Part shown: positions 1 to 9,089 of the stretch, piece by piece | Position numbering within the stretch: position 1 is the first letter of the stretch | How the letters are laid out: every line of letters begins with the position of its first letter | NCBI RefSeq assembly: GCF_900111565.1 | Contig: NZ_FOIK01000001.1 | Span: 1,643,309-1,707,308, forward strand | Origin: Paenibacillus sp. NFR01 | GTDB lineage: Bacteria > Bacillota > Bacilli > Paenibacillales > Paenibacillaceae | Direction of reading: 5' to 3' | DNA: 64,000 nucleotides | Position numbers and translations under genes: made by a program | Notes under the pieces: generated by a model | The model's database searches: none | Told to the model about the DNA's origin: nothing | Seen by the model: the letters and a program-made list of their open reading frames with translations, nothing else

Positions 1-1
1 T

Positions 2-97
2 CTGCTGGCCATCTATCTCATCGCGATGCTGGTATTATCCTTCTTCCGCCGCCGCAGCCAGCGCCGCAACCGTCCGGGAGAGGAAGGACGTTATTGA
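2..97 (+). CDS. C-terminal end of a membrane protein (partial)
   Basis: The window opens inside a gene. In frame 2 the last 31 codons read a hydrophobic segment (LLAIYLIAMLVLSFF) followed by a strongly basic tail rich in Arg and Gln, ending at TGA 95-97. This is the pattern of a final transmembrane helix with a cytoplasmic positive tail. The stop overlaps the ATG of the next gene, so the two are probably translationally coupled. Too little is visible to name a family. Confidence 0.6.
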   Translation: MLAIYLIAMLVLSFFRRRSQRRNRPGEEGRY

Positions 98-384
98 TGA
101 ATCCCCTCGTGCTGAGCATGGATGAAATTATCAATGCCGTTTGCCTGCATATCGCCGAGCGCAAGTCAGTCCGGGTTCAGGAAGTTCAGGTCGAGCTGAG
201 CTGGGATGAAGACACCGGCTACACAGCGGAAGTGTGGGTGCAGGGCCGCAGCCAGTATCTTGTGGAGTCGAACCTGATCGAAGCGATTCTCCGCTACGCT
301 TACAGCGAATACGGCGTGCGCGCTTTCCCTGAAAGCGTCCGCCTGGAACTGGATGAAGAGATTACCGCAGTGATCGCGGCGTAA
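97..384 (+). CDS. yxcD: YxcD-like (DUF2653) small protein
   Basis: A 95-residue acidic soluble protein without signal peptide. The start is taken as the ATG that overlaps the upstream stop (TGATG junction at 95-99); a TTG one codon earlier is also possible. The pattern of an N-terminal helix (MDEIINAVCLHIAERK), a central beta region (WDEDTGYTAEVW) and the LVESNLIEAILRY segment resembles the Bacillus YxcD/DUF2653 family, whose members are about the same length and have no known function. It shares a transcript with the upstream membrane protein and is closed by the hairpin at 457-500. The family call is by eye. Confidence 0.65.
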   Translation: MNPLVLSMDEIINAVCLHIAERKSVRVQEVQVELSWDEDTGYTAEVWVQGRSQYLVESNLIEAILRYAYSEYGVRAFPESVRLELDEEITAVIAA

Positions 385-456
385 AGCAGCCCCCACAAAG
401 CGAGGCTATCACACATAGTCTGGTACTTTGCGGGGACCTTATTCTATAAAATTAAC

Positions 457-500
457 AAAAAAACCGTCCGATATCGGCCATGCCGATTGGACGGTTTTTT
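457..500. terminator. bidirectional intrinsic terminator
   Basis: Stem AAACCGTCC.../...GGACGGTTT with an interrupted inner pairing (ATCGGC/GCCGAT) around a CAT loop, A-run on the left and T-run on the right. It lies between the convergent yxcD-like gene (+) and the proline-rich protein gene (-) and can serve both. Confidence 0.85.
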
Positions 501-522
501 GTGCGTTGCGGCCGAGCTTACG

Positions 523-885
523 TTACAGCAGCGAAATCGTCAGCAGATTGAACAGCACCAAAGGCAGGATTGCTTGCCCCGGGTTTGGATACGGGTACGG
601 ATAAGGCGGACGCGGACGCGGCGGTCCGAAGCCCGGGTAAGGGCTGAAAAAACCGCGTGCCGCTTCCTGATCAATGGTGACCAAAAGGTACAAGTGGGTG
701 GCATCCATCCCGGCCAGCATTCCTTCATGCGTCATGCCGAAAATGTCCTGGACTTTGACCGGGTGATTCAGATAGTTCTTGCAGCTTTGATGCAGCGTCT
801 CGCGGATTCCGTGCACATGCTGGACGGCCGTAGGATCGGCCTGATAAACGACTGCCGAGGACCGGCTGTCTTGAATATTCGGCAT
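523..885 (-). CDS. Hypothetical protein with Pro/Tyr/Gly tail, spore-coat-like
   Basis: A 120-residue protein. The start is set to the ATG at 885 because GGAGG lies 9 nt upstream (895-899); a longer frame starting at 918 has no such site. The first 70 residues are a polar helical region with several His residues (VQHVHG, ETLHQSC); residues about 80-103 are a low-complexity run of Pro, Tyr, Gly and Arg (PYPYPYPNPG), and the end is hydrophobic (LPLVLFNLLTISLL). Such tails occur in spore-coat and exosporium proteins of Bacillales, but no known coat family was recognised. Monocistronic, ending at the shared terminator 457-500. Confidence 0.6.
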   Translation of the reverse strand: MPNIQDSRSSAVVYQADPTAVQHVHGIRETLHQSCKNYLNHPVKVQDIFGMTHEGMLAGMDATHLYLLVTIDQEAARGFFSPYPGFGPPRPRPPYPYPYPNPGQAILPLVLFNLLTISLL

Positions 886-966
886 CTGGGCTAACCTCCG
901 TTGTCGGTTTTGCTCCATTCTATGCAGATGCCTATCCGGTGGTGATTAGCCTAGACACGGGATTCC

Positions 967-1806
967 TTAAAATGCGACGCCGATGCCGCCGACGCCGGCA
1001 TAGGTACCCATGACCGGCCCCATGCTGGAAAATACGATCTCGCGGAACGGATGCTTCTCCAGAATCCGTTCTTTGATCTCAAGCGCGAGCTTCTCGCAAT
1101 TGCTGTGGACGATGGCGATGACCGCCTTGTCGTAATCGTAGTGCTTATGATCGAGCTTGGCGAGCAAGTGGCATAACGCCTTCGGAAGCCCGCGGGTCTT
1201 CTCGACCACCTCTACCGTGCCTTCGTCGCTGATCTTCAGCAGCAGCTTGATGTTCAGTACCGATGCAACAGCTCCGGATACCCGGCTCAGGCGGCCGCCT
1301 TTGATCACGTTTTCAAGCGTATCAAGCGTAAAATAGGCGTTCACCTCATCAATTTGCCGGTGAACCCGCTCAACCAGCTCCTCAAGGCCGATGCCTTCCT
1401 CCGCCCATTTGGCCGCTTTAGCGACGATCAGCGACAAACCGCCGGAGAAATTTTTGGTGTCGATGACTTCCACAACGTTCGGATGTCCTTCTTCTTCGTA
1501 CATTTCTTTGGCGATTCGGGCGGCCTGGTACGTGCTGCTGATATTGGAGGACATGCTAAGCACCAGGATATCCGTTCCCGCTTCAACCTCCGCATATTTC
1601 TCCAGGAACACCTGGGGACTTGGACTGGCGGTCGTCGGCAGCTCCTTGCACGCGCACATTTTGGCATAAAAGGTTTCGGCATCCGTATCTTCAGGCATGC
1701 GTTCATCCTGGAAATGAACCGGAAGATGGACGATGGTTACATTGTATTTTTCCATATATTCAAGGGGCAAGTCGGACCCGCTGTCCGTAATAATCTTGAT
1801 GGGCAT
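967..1806 (-). CDS. DegV family protein (fatty-acid binding)
   Basis: A 279-residue cytosolic protein with full DegV length. The N-terminal IITDSGSDLP motif and the TASPSP and SSNISSTYQAA segments are the hallmark lipid-headgroup and phosphate-binding elements of the family; the GGRLSR turn near residue 165 is the second conserved element. DegV proteins (FakB-type) bind a fatty acid and present it to the kinase FakA for phosphorylation, feeding exogenous lipid into phospholipid synthesis. No kinase partner gene is nearby. A ribosome binding site (AAAGGAGTG) precedes the ATG at 1806. It appears to be a single-gene unit. Confidence 0.9.
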   Translation of the reverse strand: MPIKIITDSGSDLPLEYMEKYNVTIVHLPVHFQDERMPEDTDAETFYAKMCACKELPTTASPSPQVFLEKYAEVEAGTDILVLSMSSNISSTYQAARIAKEMYEEEGHPNVVEVIDTKNFSGGLSLIVAKAAKWAEEGIGLEELVERVHRQIDEVNAYFTLDTLENVIKGGRLSRVSGAVASVLNIKLLLKISDEGTVEVVEKTRGLPKALCHLLAKLDHKHYDYDKAVIAIVHSNCEKLALEIKERILEKHPFREIVFSSMGPVMGTYAGVGGIGVAF

Positions 1807-1914
1807 CGTGATGCACTCCTTTCGATTCTACTCTATTGTAGCCCGTTACCCGCAAAACAATAGTACTCTTTATAACTTGTCAAAATCCAGGTTTTATGCT
1901 TCTCCCGAATAACG

Positions 1915-1943
1915 AAAAAACAGCCCTGTAAAAGGGCTGTTTT
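1915..1943 (-). terminator. intrinsic terminator of the aldo/keto reductase gene
   Basis: CAGCCCT/AGGGCTG stem with a short GTAAA loop followed on the minus strand by a T-run, 20 nt beyond the stop codon at 1966. It also has T residues on the plus side. Confidence 0.75.
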
Positions 1944-1965
1944 CAGGAACAAATCTCTGCCAAAT

Positions 1966-2949
<984 letters not shown>

Positions 2950-3040
2950 GAGTTTACCGCCTCCTTGTCCACTCATTCTAGCACAACGTCCGGCGAAACC
3001 TAAAATCAGCCGGTTTTCATTCCAAAATGCAACATCCCAT

Positions 3041-3280
3041 ATGCCGTTTACTGTCGAAGTCGAAAAATATGTCGTGAAGGATCATCCGCTGGTCAAAGGC
3101 GGACACGTGGATCTCATGATATACATGGTCGGCGGCAAACCGGTTGGCGGCAACTCTTTTCCCCATGACGAACAGCTGGACGGCGGGTATTGGTCGCTGG
3201 ACGGCAAAACGCTGGAGGAATTGCAGCCGGATGATTATCCCGCTTGGCAGGAAAAATGGATTCGAAAATATTCGGAATGA
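3041..3280 (+). pseudogene. Probable remnant of a small conserved protein
   Basis: An open frame of 79 codons from ATG 3041 reads like genuine protein ([35 protein letters not shown]) and it is the only non-shadow frame here. No Shine-Dalgarno sequence precedes the ATG; the frame stays open upstream into the opposite-strand promoter area of the aldo/keto reductase. The simplest reading is the 3' part of a gene that has lost its 5' end, although a short intact protein cannot be excluded. The family was not recognised. Confidence 0.45.
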
Positions 3281-3296
3281 CTCATTGCCGGCCTAT

Positions 3297-3878
3297 TTAA
3301 GCTCTGGCATGCAGCGCCTCAATAATTGCAGCACTGCTCCGCACCTTGCCGATCCGCGGGAAAATCGTGTTCACGACATAAGTATGCTCTGCTTCAGTAC
3401 CCGCCGTCATGGCATCCTCGGCAAAAACTTGATGGTAGCCATGATGGTACGCTTCCCGCGCCGTCGTATCTACGCCGATGCTTGTGGAAATGCCGCACAG
3501 GATGATGGTGTCGATGCCGCGGCGGCGGAGCTGAAGATCGAGATCCGTTCCGAAAAATGCGCCCCACTGCCGTTTGACGACGACATGCGCGCCCGGCAGA
3601 TCCGCCAGTTCAGGGACCAGAACATCCCAGTCTTCAGGCAGCTGCGGGGGCGTTGGCGCAGCGTCGGTCTTCGGCTTCAGCATGTCGCGGCCGTCCACCG
3701 TCGAGACCTTCACGAGCACGACGAAACCTCCTTTTTCCGTCAACGCCTCCGCCATATGCTTCGTCTTCTCCACCACCTGCGCACTCGAGTGCGGCGCCCG
3801 CGTTCCCGGAACAATCCCCTGCTGCAAATCAATGACAACCAGCGCCGTCTTGGCGGCATTCAAGCTTAAATGTTCCAT
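3297..3878 (-). CDS. Isochorismatase-family hydrolase
   Basis: A 193-residue alpha/beta protein of the isochorismatase-like superfamily. [11 protein letters not shown] carries the catalytic Asp, [15 protein letters not shown] the Lys, and [15 protein letters not shown] the nucleophile region. At the position where amidases of the family have Cys, this protein has Gly, as in true isochorismatases (EntB, PhzD type), so a thiol-dependent amidase mechanism is unlikely. The ATG at 3878 has AAGGAG 8 nt upstream and overlaps the last 13 nt of the MFS gene, so the two are coupled. The natural substrate cannot be told from the sequence. Confidence 0.85.
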   Translation of the reverse strand: MEHLSLNAAKTALVVIDLQQGIVPGTRAPHSSAQVVEKTKHMAEALTEKGGFVVLVKVSTVDGRDMLKPKTDAAPTPPQLPEDWDVLVPELADLPGAHVVVKRQWGAFFGTDLDLQLRRRGIDTIILCGISTSIGVDTTAREAYHHGYHQVFAEDAMTAGTEAEHTYVVNTIFPRIGKVRSSAAIIEALHARA

Positions 3879-5074
3879 ACTTCTCGCTCCTTGTTCAATT
3901 TTTTATACACCTTGTAATATACCCACACGGCATTCCCCAGCAATAACAGGGCCGTCGTGAAAAAGACGGAGCGGAACCCGAGCCAGCCGGCCATTTGGCC
4001 GCCCAATACCGAGCCGCCGAAAACGCCGAGATACGCCGCCGACATGCTGAAGCCGAACATCCGGCCGGTCAAAAAGTCGGGGGTGATTTTTTTGATAAGC
4101 GTGTTGACCGATGGATTCAATCCTCCCGCCGCCAGCCCCAGCAGAAAGCGCAATACCATCAGCTGCCAGGGGCGGGTGACGAACGCCTGCGGAATAAACA
4201 GCAGCCCCGCGGCCAGCAGCGCCACCAGGATGATCCGGTGCGAGCCGATCTTGTCGGACAGCTTGCCCAGCCTTGGCGCCGAAATAATGTTTGCCAATCC
4301 TGAAGCAGAGAATGTAAGCCCGGCGAGCAGCGCGACATGTCCGGCGTTTTCGGTGAGCCGGGAAATATACACCGTAATGATCGGCTCGACGGAATACATC
4401 GCTGCAGTCAGCATGAAAAATGCGGCAAACAGCGTAAGCGTCAGGCTTTTCTCCGGCACCGCGCTCCACACCTCCTTGAAGCGCATGACCTTGCGGTCCT
4501 TGCGTTCAAACGTCTCTTTCACGAACAGCAGCGTCGTAAAGAAAGCGATCAGCATCAGCGCCCCGGTCAGAAAAAACGAATCCCGCAGGCCGACGTTCTC
4601 GGCGATAAACGCGCCGATCGTCGGGCCGAGCAGCGAACCGGCAACATTGGCTGTCGATAACGTGCCGAGCGCAAAGCCCGCATGCTCCTTATCCGTTTGC
4701 GTGGCAATCAGCGTCGTGCAGGCCGTGCCGTAACCGGTGATCACCCCTTGCAGCAAGCGCAGGCCGACCAGCATATGCACACTCTGCGCAAAACCCATTG
4801 CGCCGATGACAAGTGCCATCCCGAGGCTCGCACGCAGCAGCATCGGCTTGCGGCCGACCTTGTCGGCGGCCATGCCCCAGACCGGCGAGAACAGCGCCGA
4901 GATAATAAAGGTGATGCCGAAGGCCAGGCCGGCGTACCTGGCTACCGCATTGGTGTCCTGGACACCCAGCTCCTTGATGTAGAGCGGCAGGATCGGCGCG
5001 ATCTGGCTCATTCCCACCCCGGTGACGAACATCCCGAACCAACAGACAATCAAGTTTCTTCTCCATACCGGCAT
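3866..5074 (-). CDS. MFS multidrug-type exporter (DHA1, MdtG-like)
   Basis: A 402-residue integral membrane protein with about 12 hydrophobic segments. The conserved MFS loop 2-3 motif appears as [13 protein letters not shown] (near residue 67) and a related copy as [10 protein letters not shown] in the second half; [12 protein letters not shown] resembles motif C of drug-proton antiporters. It starts at ATG 5074 after GGAAGGG, which can be locked in a long hairpin (see 5083-5133). The gene overlaps the downstream hydrolase gene by 13 nt. A drug or metabolite efflux role follows from the family; the substrate is unknown. Confidence 0.85.
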   Translation of the reverse strand: MPVWRRNLIVCWFGMFVTGVGMSQIAPILPLYIKELGVQDTNAVARYAGLAFGITFIISALFSPVWGMAADKVGRKPMLLRASLGMALVIGAMGFAQSVHMLVGLRLLQGVITGYGTACTTLIATQTDKEHAGFALGTLSTANVAGSLLGPTIGAFIAENVGLRDSFFLTGALMLIAFFTTLLFVKETFERKDRKVMRFKEVWSAVPEKSLTLTLFAAFFMLTAAMYSVEPIITVYISRLTENAGHVALLAGLTFSASGLANIISAPRLGKLSDKIGSHRIILVALLAAGLLFIPQAFVTRPWQLMVLRFLLGLAAGGLNPSVNTLIKKITPDFLTGRMFGFSMSAAYLGVFGGSVLGGQMAGWLGFRSVFFTTALLLLGNAVWVYYKVYKKLNKEREVWNI

Positions 5075-5082
5075 GACAAAAT

Positions 5083-5133
5083 AGCCCTTCCTTCTGCTTG
5101 TGATCCTTGATCATCTTAGCAGCGGGAAGGGCT
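5083..5133. promoter_or_regulatory. Long hairpin covering the MFS ribosome binding site
   Basis: On the minus strand AGCCCTTCC (5133-5125) can pair with GGAAGGGCT (5091-5083), and CTGCT with AGCAG inside it, leaving a loop that itself contains TGATC/GATCA. The right arm is the Shine-Dalgarno region of the MFS gene starting at 5074. On the plus strand the same sequence looks like an intrinsic terminator (stem followed by TTTTT), but no plus-strand gene ends here. It could attenuate MFS translation, or partly terminate the AraC transcript. Confidence 0.5.
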
Positions 5134-5150
5134 TTTTAACATGCACGATT

Positions 5151-5981
5151 CTAAACTCCATGGACATTTTTGCTCTGAAATTCCGTCGGGCTGATGCCTT
5201 CGGTTTGTTTGAACAGCCGGCTGAAATAAAACTCGTCGCTAAAGCCCAGCGCCCGCGCAACCTCTTTGACCCGTTGTCCGCCTTCCAGAAGCATTTCCTT
5301 CGCCCGGTCGATTTTCATCCGGTTGAAGAAAGCCGTGGCGGACTCCCCCGTAGCTTCTTTGAACGCCCGCGACACATAAGCCGGCGACAGCTGCACCAGC
5401 TCCGACAGTTCGGTCAACGTCACCCGGCCGTCCACATGCTGCTGCATGTAGCCGATGATTTTTTCTACTTTGAGCGAAGTGGCGTAGTTGCGGTTCCGTT
5501 TGCGGAGATTCTGGTAAATGGCGGCCAGCAATTGCTGAAGCAGCGTGCGGCTCAGGAACTCGTAGCCGGGCATTTTGGCGTTCCAGCACTCCACCAGCCT
5601 GCTGAAGGCTTCGCTGATCTGGTAATAATCCTTCAGCTCTTCCGCCGGCGGAAAGAGCAGCGGCTCACGTGTTTCAAGCAGCTGCCAGCTCGTTTCGCCG
5701 TACACGACGCGGGCATAGCTGAAATGCACGGTCAAAAAATTGTTCGCCGCCCCGAACTCCTTATCAAAGATATGCGGAACGCCGGCCGGGATATAATAGA
5801 GCATGCCTTCTTTTACCGGAAAAATCTTGCCGCCGATCATGAGGCTGCCGCTGCCGCCATCCACGAAGACCAGTTCGTGATGCTGGAGTGTGCGGCTGAT
5901 TTTGCCTGGACGGACTGCGGAATTCCGATACTTTTTCCCGTTGCAGTAGTGAATATGGAAATGCAGGTCCTTCAGTTTCAT
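5151..5981 (-). CDS. AraC-family regulator with cupin N-terminus
   Basis: A 276-residue transcription factor. Residues 1-150 form a cupin-like sensor (HHELVFVDGGSGSLMIGG, YIPAGVPHIFD), and about 175-275 the double helix-turn-helix of AraC/XylS (VTLTELSELVQLSPAYVSRAF and VKEVARALGFSDEFYFSRLF). The start at 5981 is chosen because TAATG joins it to the stop of the DinB gene; a longer frame runs into that gene. The protein probably controls neighbouring genes such as the MFS exporter downstream. It likely senses a small sugar-like or aromatic ligand; this is inference from the family. Confidence 0.9.
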   Translation of the reverse strand: MKLKDLHFHIHYCNGKKYRNSAVRPGKISRTLQHHELVFVDGGSGSLMIGGKIFPVKEGMLYYIPAGVPHIFDKEFGAANNFLTVHFSYARVVYGETSWQLLETREPLLFPPAEELKDYYQISEAFSRLVECWNAKMPGYEFLSRTLLQQLLAAIYQNLRKRNRNYATSLKVEKIIGYMQQHVDGRVTLTELSELVQLSPAYVSRAFKEATGESATAFFNRMKIDRAKEMLLEGGQRVKEVARALGFSDEFYFSRLFKQTEGISPTEFQSKNVHGV

Positions 5982-6502
5982 TAAAGCTGCTTCTTCATGA
6001 TCCGGATCTGACCCCGGTGATTGATCTCGTCCTCGAACACATGGAACCACATAAAGTAATGATTGGCCGGCTGTTTGCCCCAGAACGGCATTTCCCGGTG
6101 CAGCCATTCATCGTCCACCGTCTTGAACCGCTCCAGCGTTTCGGCGCGGGTCTCCTCCAGCAGCTTCACGTAGAAATCCAGATCATGGCCTTTGATGGCA
6201 GCACGTCCCGTATCCCCCAGATCCAGAGCCGGACCCCAGCGCTCGAGTTCTTCCTCGTCCGGTTCCCGTTCTTCAAACGTGAAGACGCGGTAAAAATAAT
6301 CCACAGCGGCAAAATGCATCAGCAGCATGCCGATCGAGTTGCTTTGCGGCGTCGGCAAGTAGTCGAGCTGCTCCGCCGTCAAGCCTTTGACGGCATCCAG
6401 GGTCGTGTGCCGGGCATAATTCATCATCGAGATCAGCCGGCTGACATGCGGCGTATATCCTTCCAAATCGGTAATGCGGTATAGCGTGGCGTAATCGACC
6501 AA
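5981..6502 (-). CDS. DinB-family (four-helix bundle, metal-binding) protein
   Basis: A 173-residue DinB/YfiT-like protein. The metal-binding histidine triad can be seen: His in LLMHFAAVDYF and two in HVFEDEINHRGQI. DinB-like proteins include thiol S-transferases (bacillithiol-dependent) and many uncharacterised stress proteins. Here it is followed directly by an AraC regulator with a TAATG stop-start overlap, so both are made from one transcript. The start ATG at 6502 has a GGAGGT site upstream. No catalytic assignment is possible beyond the fold. Confidence 0.85.
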   Translation of the reverse strand: MVDYATLYRITDLEGYTPHVSRLISMMNYARHTTLDAVKGLTAEQLDYLPTPQSNSIGMLLMHFAAVDYFYRVFTFEEREPDEEELERWGPALDLGDTGRAAIKGHDLDFYVKLLEETRAETLERFKTVDDEWLHREMPFWGKQPANHYFMWFHVFEDEINHRGQIRIMKKQL

Positions 6503-6592
6503 CGTTAAAGACCTCCATCGTTCGGTTCGCCCAGGGCAAACCTGATTTTCTTCTATTATACAGGATAGCGGAAAATCGCGGTGTGCGGCAAA

Positions 6593-7474
6593 TCAGCGCC
6601 CCTCCCTTGGCCGGACGGGAATCCAGATTTCGCTGCGGTAATCCGGAACGGAAGTGTCCTTTCCTTCATTCCATAACATTTCCGGCCCTTCGGCCTGCTC
6701 ATAACTGGAGGAAGGGAACCACTCGGAGTAAATCCGGCCCCACACTTCCTGCAGCGCCGCCGGGAATGGCCCGACCGCTTCGAACACGGCCCAGGTTCCG
6801 GCGTTCACTTCGAGCTGTGCCAGGTGTTCCGGTCCTCGCTGTGTCGTGGCCACGCCGATATAATGATCCAGCTCTCCCTTCTCTTCCATGCGTTCCTCGG
6901 AAAAATTAACCGAGGCGCTGATCATTCCTGCCGGCTCGGTGTCGGCCTGCCCTTTCAGCAGCGCGATCGTTTCCGGATTCAGGCTTTGCCACATCGCGGC
7001 GATCTCCGGATTCACCCCGTTAAAAATAATCGGAACCCTTTTATACAATCCGACAATATTGAACGCTTCCTTCTCCACGATCCGGTAATTCATCTCGTTT
7101 CCTCCCCTGACGGTTAATTGGAAAGTCACGCGGGGGTAAGCCTTCAGCGGCTGTCCTTTGGCCCGCGCTTCGGAAGGCGTTACACCATGAAACTGCTGGA
7201 ACGCCTTTGCGAACGCATCCGGCGAGCCATACCCGTAATCCATGGCAATGTCGATAATGCGCGTTTCGGTCTGCTGCAGCTCAAATCCGGCCAGCGTAAG
7301 GCGTCTGCGCCGGATATATTCCGAGAGCGGAATGCCAGCCAAAAACGAAAACATCCGTTTGAAATGGTATTCCGAGCAGCCGGCTCGCTTTGCCACTTCC
7401 CTAAAGTTAATCTCATCCTGCAAATGCTGTTCAATATAGCTAAGCGCCAGGTTCATGCCCTCCAGCGGATTCAT
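6593..7474 (-). CDS. AraC-family regulator with GyrI-like effector domain
   Basis: A 293-residue protein with the AraC HTH pair at the N-terminus (residues about 8-110: [40 protein letters not shown]) and a GyrI-like/SOUL-type ligand domain from about 130 to the end ([18 protein letters not shown], then [19 protein letters not shown]). This is the Rob/SoxS-related SAV-type architecture that binds small hydrophobic drugs. It stands alone, with its start ATG at 7474 following AAGGAGG. A separate GyrI-like protein without HTH is at 50191-50817. Confidence 0.9.
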   Translation of the reverse strand: MNPLEGMNLALSYIEQHLQDEINFREVAKRAGCSEYHFKRMFSFLAGIPLSEYIRRRRLTLAGFELQQTETRIIDIAMDYGYGSPDAFAKAFQQFHGVTPSEARAKGQPLKAYPRVTFQLTVRGGNEMNYRIVEKEAFNIVGLYKRVPIIFNGVNPEIAAMWQSLNPETIALLKGQADTEPAGMISASVNFSEERMEEKGELDHYIGVATTQRGPEHLAQLEVNAGTWAVFEAVGPFPAALQEVWGRIYSEWFPSSSYEQAEGPEMLWNEGKDTSVPDYRSEIWIPVRPREGR

Positions 7475-7566
7475 GAAGCATCACGCCTCCTTTCTTTATC
7501 AGGATAACAAAATGTATTCGGGATGGCCCGTCAATTGCAGCACCGGAATTATCGGAGGGAGGACAT

Positions 7567-7600
7567 AAAAATCCCGCAGACCTTAAGGTCTGCGGGATTC
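7567..7600 (-). terminator. intrinsic terminator of the first lipoprotein gene
   Basis: Perfect 12-bp stem ATCCCGCAGACC/GGTCTGCGGGAT with a four-base TTAA loop, followed on the minus strand by TTTTAT; 21 nt past the stop at 7621. Confidence 0.85.
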
Positions 7601-7620
7601 ATTATAAGATCATGGATTTA

Positions 7621-8172
7621 TTATTTCACTTCGGTCGCGCCGGTAACGGTGCCTTCGATTTTAGCGGTAGCTTTAACGTCTTCGCTGGCGAAGTACAGGT
7701 TGCCGTCGATTTTGGCGTCCTTGTAAAGGTTAAAGCCGTTGGCTTCAACGTAGACATCACCTTTGACGGTGCCGCCTTGCACGCGGAAGTTTTCGCTTTG
7801 TACGGTGAACTTAGGAACGGTCAGCGTGTAAGTTGCCGTAACATTGTGATCGGCGTCTTGGGCATACAGGGCCAATTTGCGGTAGATCGCATTTTCCGCT
7901 TTGCCTTTGTCATGGAACTCGCCGGCTACAACGACTTCGTCCGGTACAGTCAGATCGTTCAGGATCGCCACGATCCAGTTGCCTTTGTCGCTGACGGCCG
8001 ATTTGAAAGCATCCACTTGGTTGACGATGGAAGCCGTGGTTACCGCGTCGGTTTGCTCGGCGTTGGTTGCTGCCGGAGCCGCTGCGTTATTTGCGTTGTT
8101 GTTGTTCGATCCGCAACCCGCGAGCAATGCTGCCGAGATTCCTGCTACCATAAGCACTTTAACAAATTTCAT
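7621..8172 (-). CDS. Lipoprotein, paralogue A, bactofilin-like C-terminus
   Basis: A 183-residue predicted lipoprotein: type II signal peptide with lipobox LLAGC (Cys20), then an Asn/Ala-rich linker to about residue 40, then a secreted domain. The C-terminal third (GGTVKGDVYVEANGFNLYKD, AKIDGNLYFASEDV) has the short G-x-V/D-G beta turns typical of beta-helical, bactofilin-like proteins, although no family was recognised with certainty. It is about 85 percent identical by eye to paralogue B at 10549-11115. The ATG follows AGGGGGAAT. Two Crp-type sites lie 60-100 nt upstream. Confidence 0.75.
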   Translation of the reverse strand: MKFVKVLMVAGISAALLAGCGSNNNNANNAAAPAATNAEQTDAVTTASIVNQVDAFKSAVSDKGNWIVAILNDLTVPDEVVVAGEFHDKGKAENAIYRKLALYAQDADHNVTATYTLTVPKFTVQSENFRVQGGTVKGDVYVEANGFNLYKDAKIDGNLYFASEDVKATAKIEGTVTGATEVK

Positions 8173-8233
8173 TGGTTAATTCCCCCTATTTCTTTTTACA
8201 AGAATATCATATATTAAAATTTGCAATATTAAT

Positions 8234-8249
8234 AGTGACAATTTTCACA
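8234..8249. promoter_or_regulatory. Crp/Fnr-type site (distal half of a tandem pair)
   Basis: AGTGA-N6-TCACA reads from 8234 to 8249, one base away from the TGTGA-N6-TCACA consensus. Its centre is 20 bp from that of the site at 8254-8269. It is upstream of lipoprotein A, whose start is at 8172. Confidence 0.55.
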
Positions 8250-8253
8250 ATAT

Positions 8254-8269
8254 TGTGACAGCATTCACA
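8254..8269. promoter_or_regulatory. Crp/Fnr-type site, perfect consensus
   Basis: TGTGACAGCATTCACA matches TGTGA-N6-TCACA exactly. It lies in an AT-rich leader 82 nt upstream of the lipoprotein A start. The same consensus precedes paralogue B. A Crp-family regulator is encoded at 12404-13084. Confidence 0.6.
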
Positions 8270-8325
8270 AAGTTTAATTTATGACCATTTCCGGGGAAAT
8301 CAAATAATAAAGAGGCTAAAAGTAC

Positions 8326-8366
8326 GAAAAAAGGACCGCAATCCTCAAGGAATTACGGCCTTTTTT
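8326..8366 (-). terminator. intrinsic terminator of the GntR-ABC operon
   Basis: AAAAAAGGACCG...CGGCCTTTTTT with inner pairing AATCC/GGAAT (one G/C mismatch in the outer stem), T-run on both strands, about 43 nt beyond the permease stop at 8409. It separates that operon from lipoprotein A. Confidence 0.8.
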
Positions 8367-8408
8367 CGAAATATGATCCAAAAGTAACAACTCTTACTGT
8401 ACGCCGGT

Positions 8409-9089
8409 CTATACCGTCGTTCTGCGGAACAAGAGATACGCGATGCCCAAATAGAGCAAGGTCAGCACCCACAACAGCGAAGCAGCTTCGCCTGCCGTGT
8501 AGCCGTCGAACCAGTTCCATACCTTCGTCCATGCTTCGTAATACGTCAGCAGCAGGACGCCTACCGTACCTGCCACAAACAGCAGCAGCGACAGGAGCCA
8601 GACACCGATGCGGCCGAAGCGGCGGTATACCGCAGCGATGACAAATCCGCTAAAGAACAGATGTGTCATAAGCGTCAGCTGCACCCAGAACTGAACCAGC
8701 ACATTGCCGTCGTTCATATAAGGCAAATGGAAAAAATGAAGCTCTTGGCCCCAGCCGCCGCTCGCCTGTTCAATCGCACCGAGGACGACCAGCAGCAATG
8801 AGTTGACTACGCTTAGCATTAGGAATGCGAGCACGGTGCCGGCAAAAAAATCTTTGCGCCGGGCGCCGAAGCCGAGCACCAGCGGGAAGCTTTGTACCGA
8901 AAATAAAATGCCGAGGACGAACATAAAAATATGGATCGAGCTGATCCCGCCCGTATAATACCCTTCATCCATAAAGAAACTGACGACCAGATTCACCAGG
9001 AAACTGCTCAAGAGAATCATATATGGAACAAAGAAACAATTGGTCTTATCGGTATAAAAAGTACGAATGACGCCTGCCGTCCGGTTCAT
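8409..9089 (-). CDS. ABC transporter permease subunit
   Basis: A 226-residue protein with about six hydrophobic segments and few charged residues, the size of single-chain ABC-2-like exporter permeases. The ATG at 9089 overlaps the ATPase stop (ATGA), so the two are translated together. With the GntR gene this forms the same arrangement as the Bacillus YtrA/YtrB type cell-envelope stress operons (regulator, ATPase, permease). The substrate is unknown; these systems often respond to cell-wall antibiotics. Confidence 0.8.
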   Translation of the reverse strand: MNRTAGVIRTFYTDKTNCFFVPYMILLSSFLVNLVVSFFMDEGYYTGGISSIHIFMFVLGILFSVQSFPLVLGFGARRKDFFAGTVLAFLMLSVVNSLLLVVLGAIEQASGGWGQELHFFHLPYMNDGNVLVQFWVQLTLMTHLFFSGFVIAAVYRRFGRIGVWLLSLLLFVAGTVGVLLLTYYEAWTKVWNWFDGYTAGEAASLLWVLTLLYLGIAYLLFRRTTV

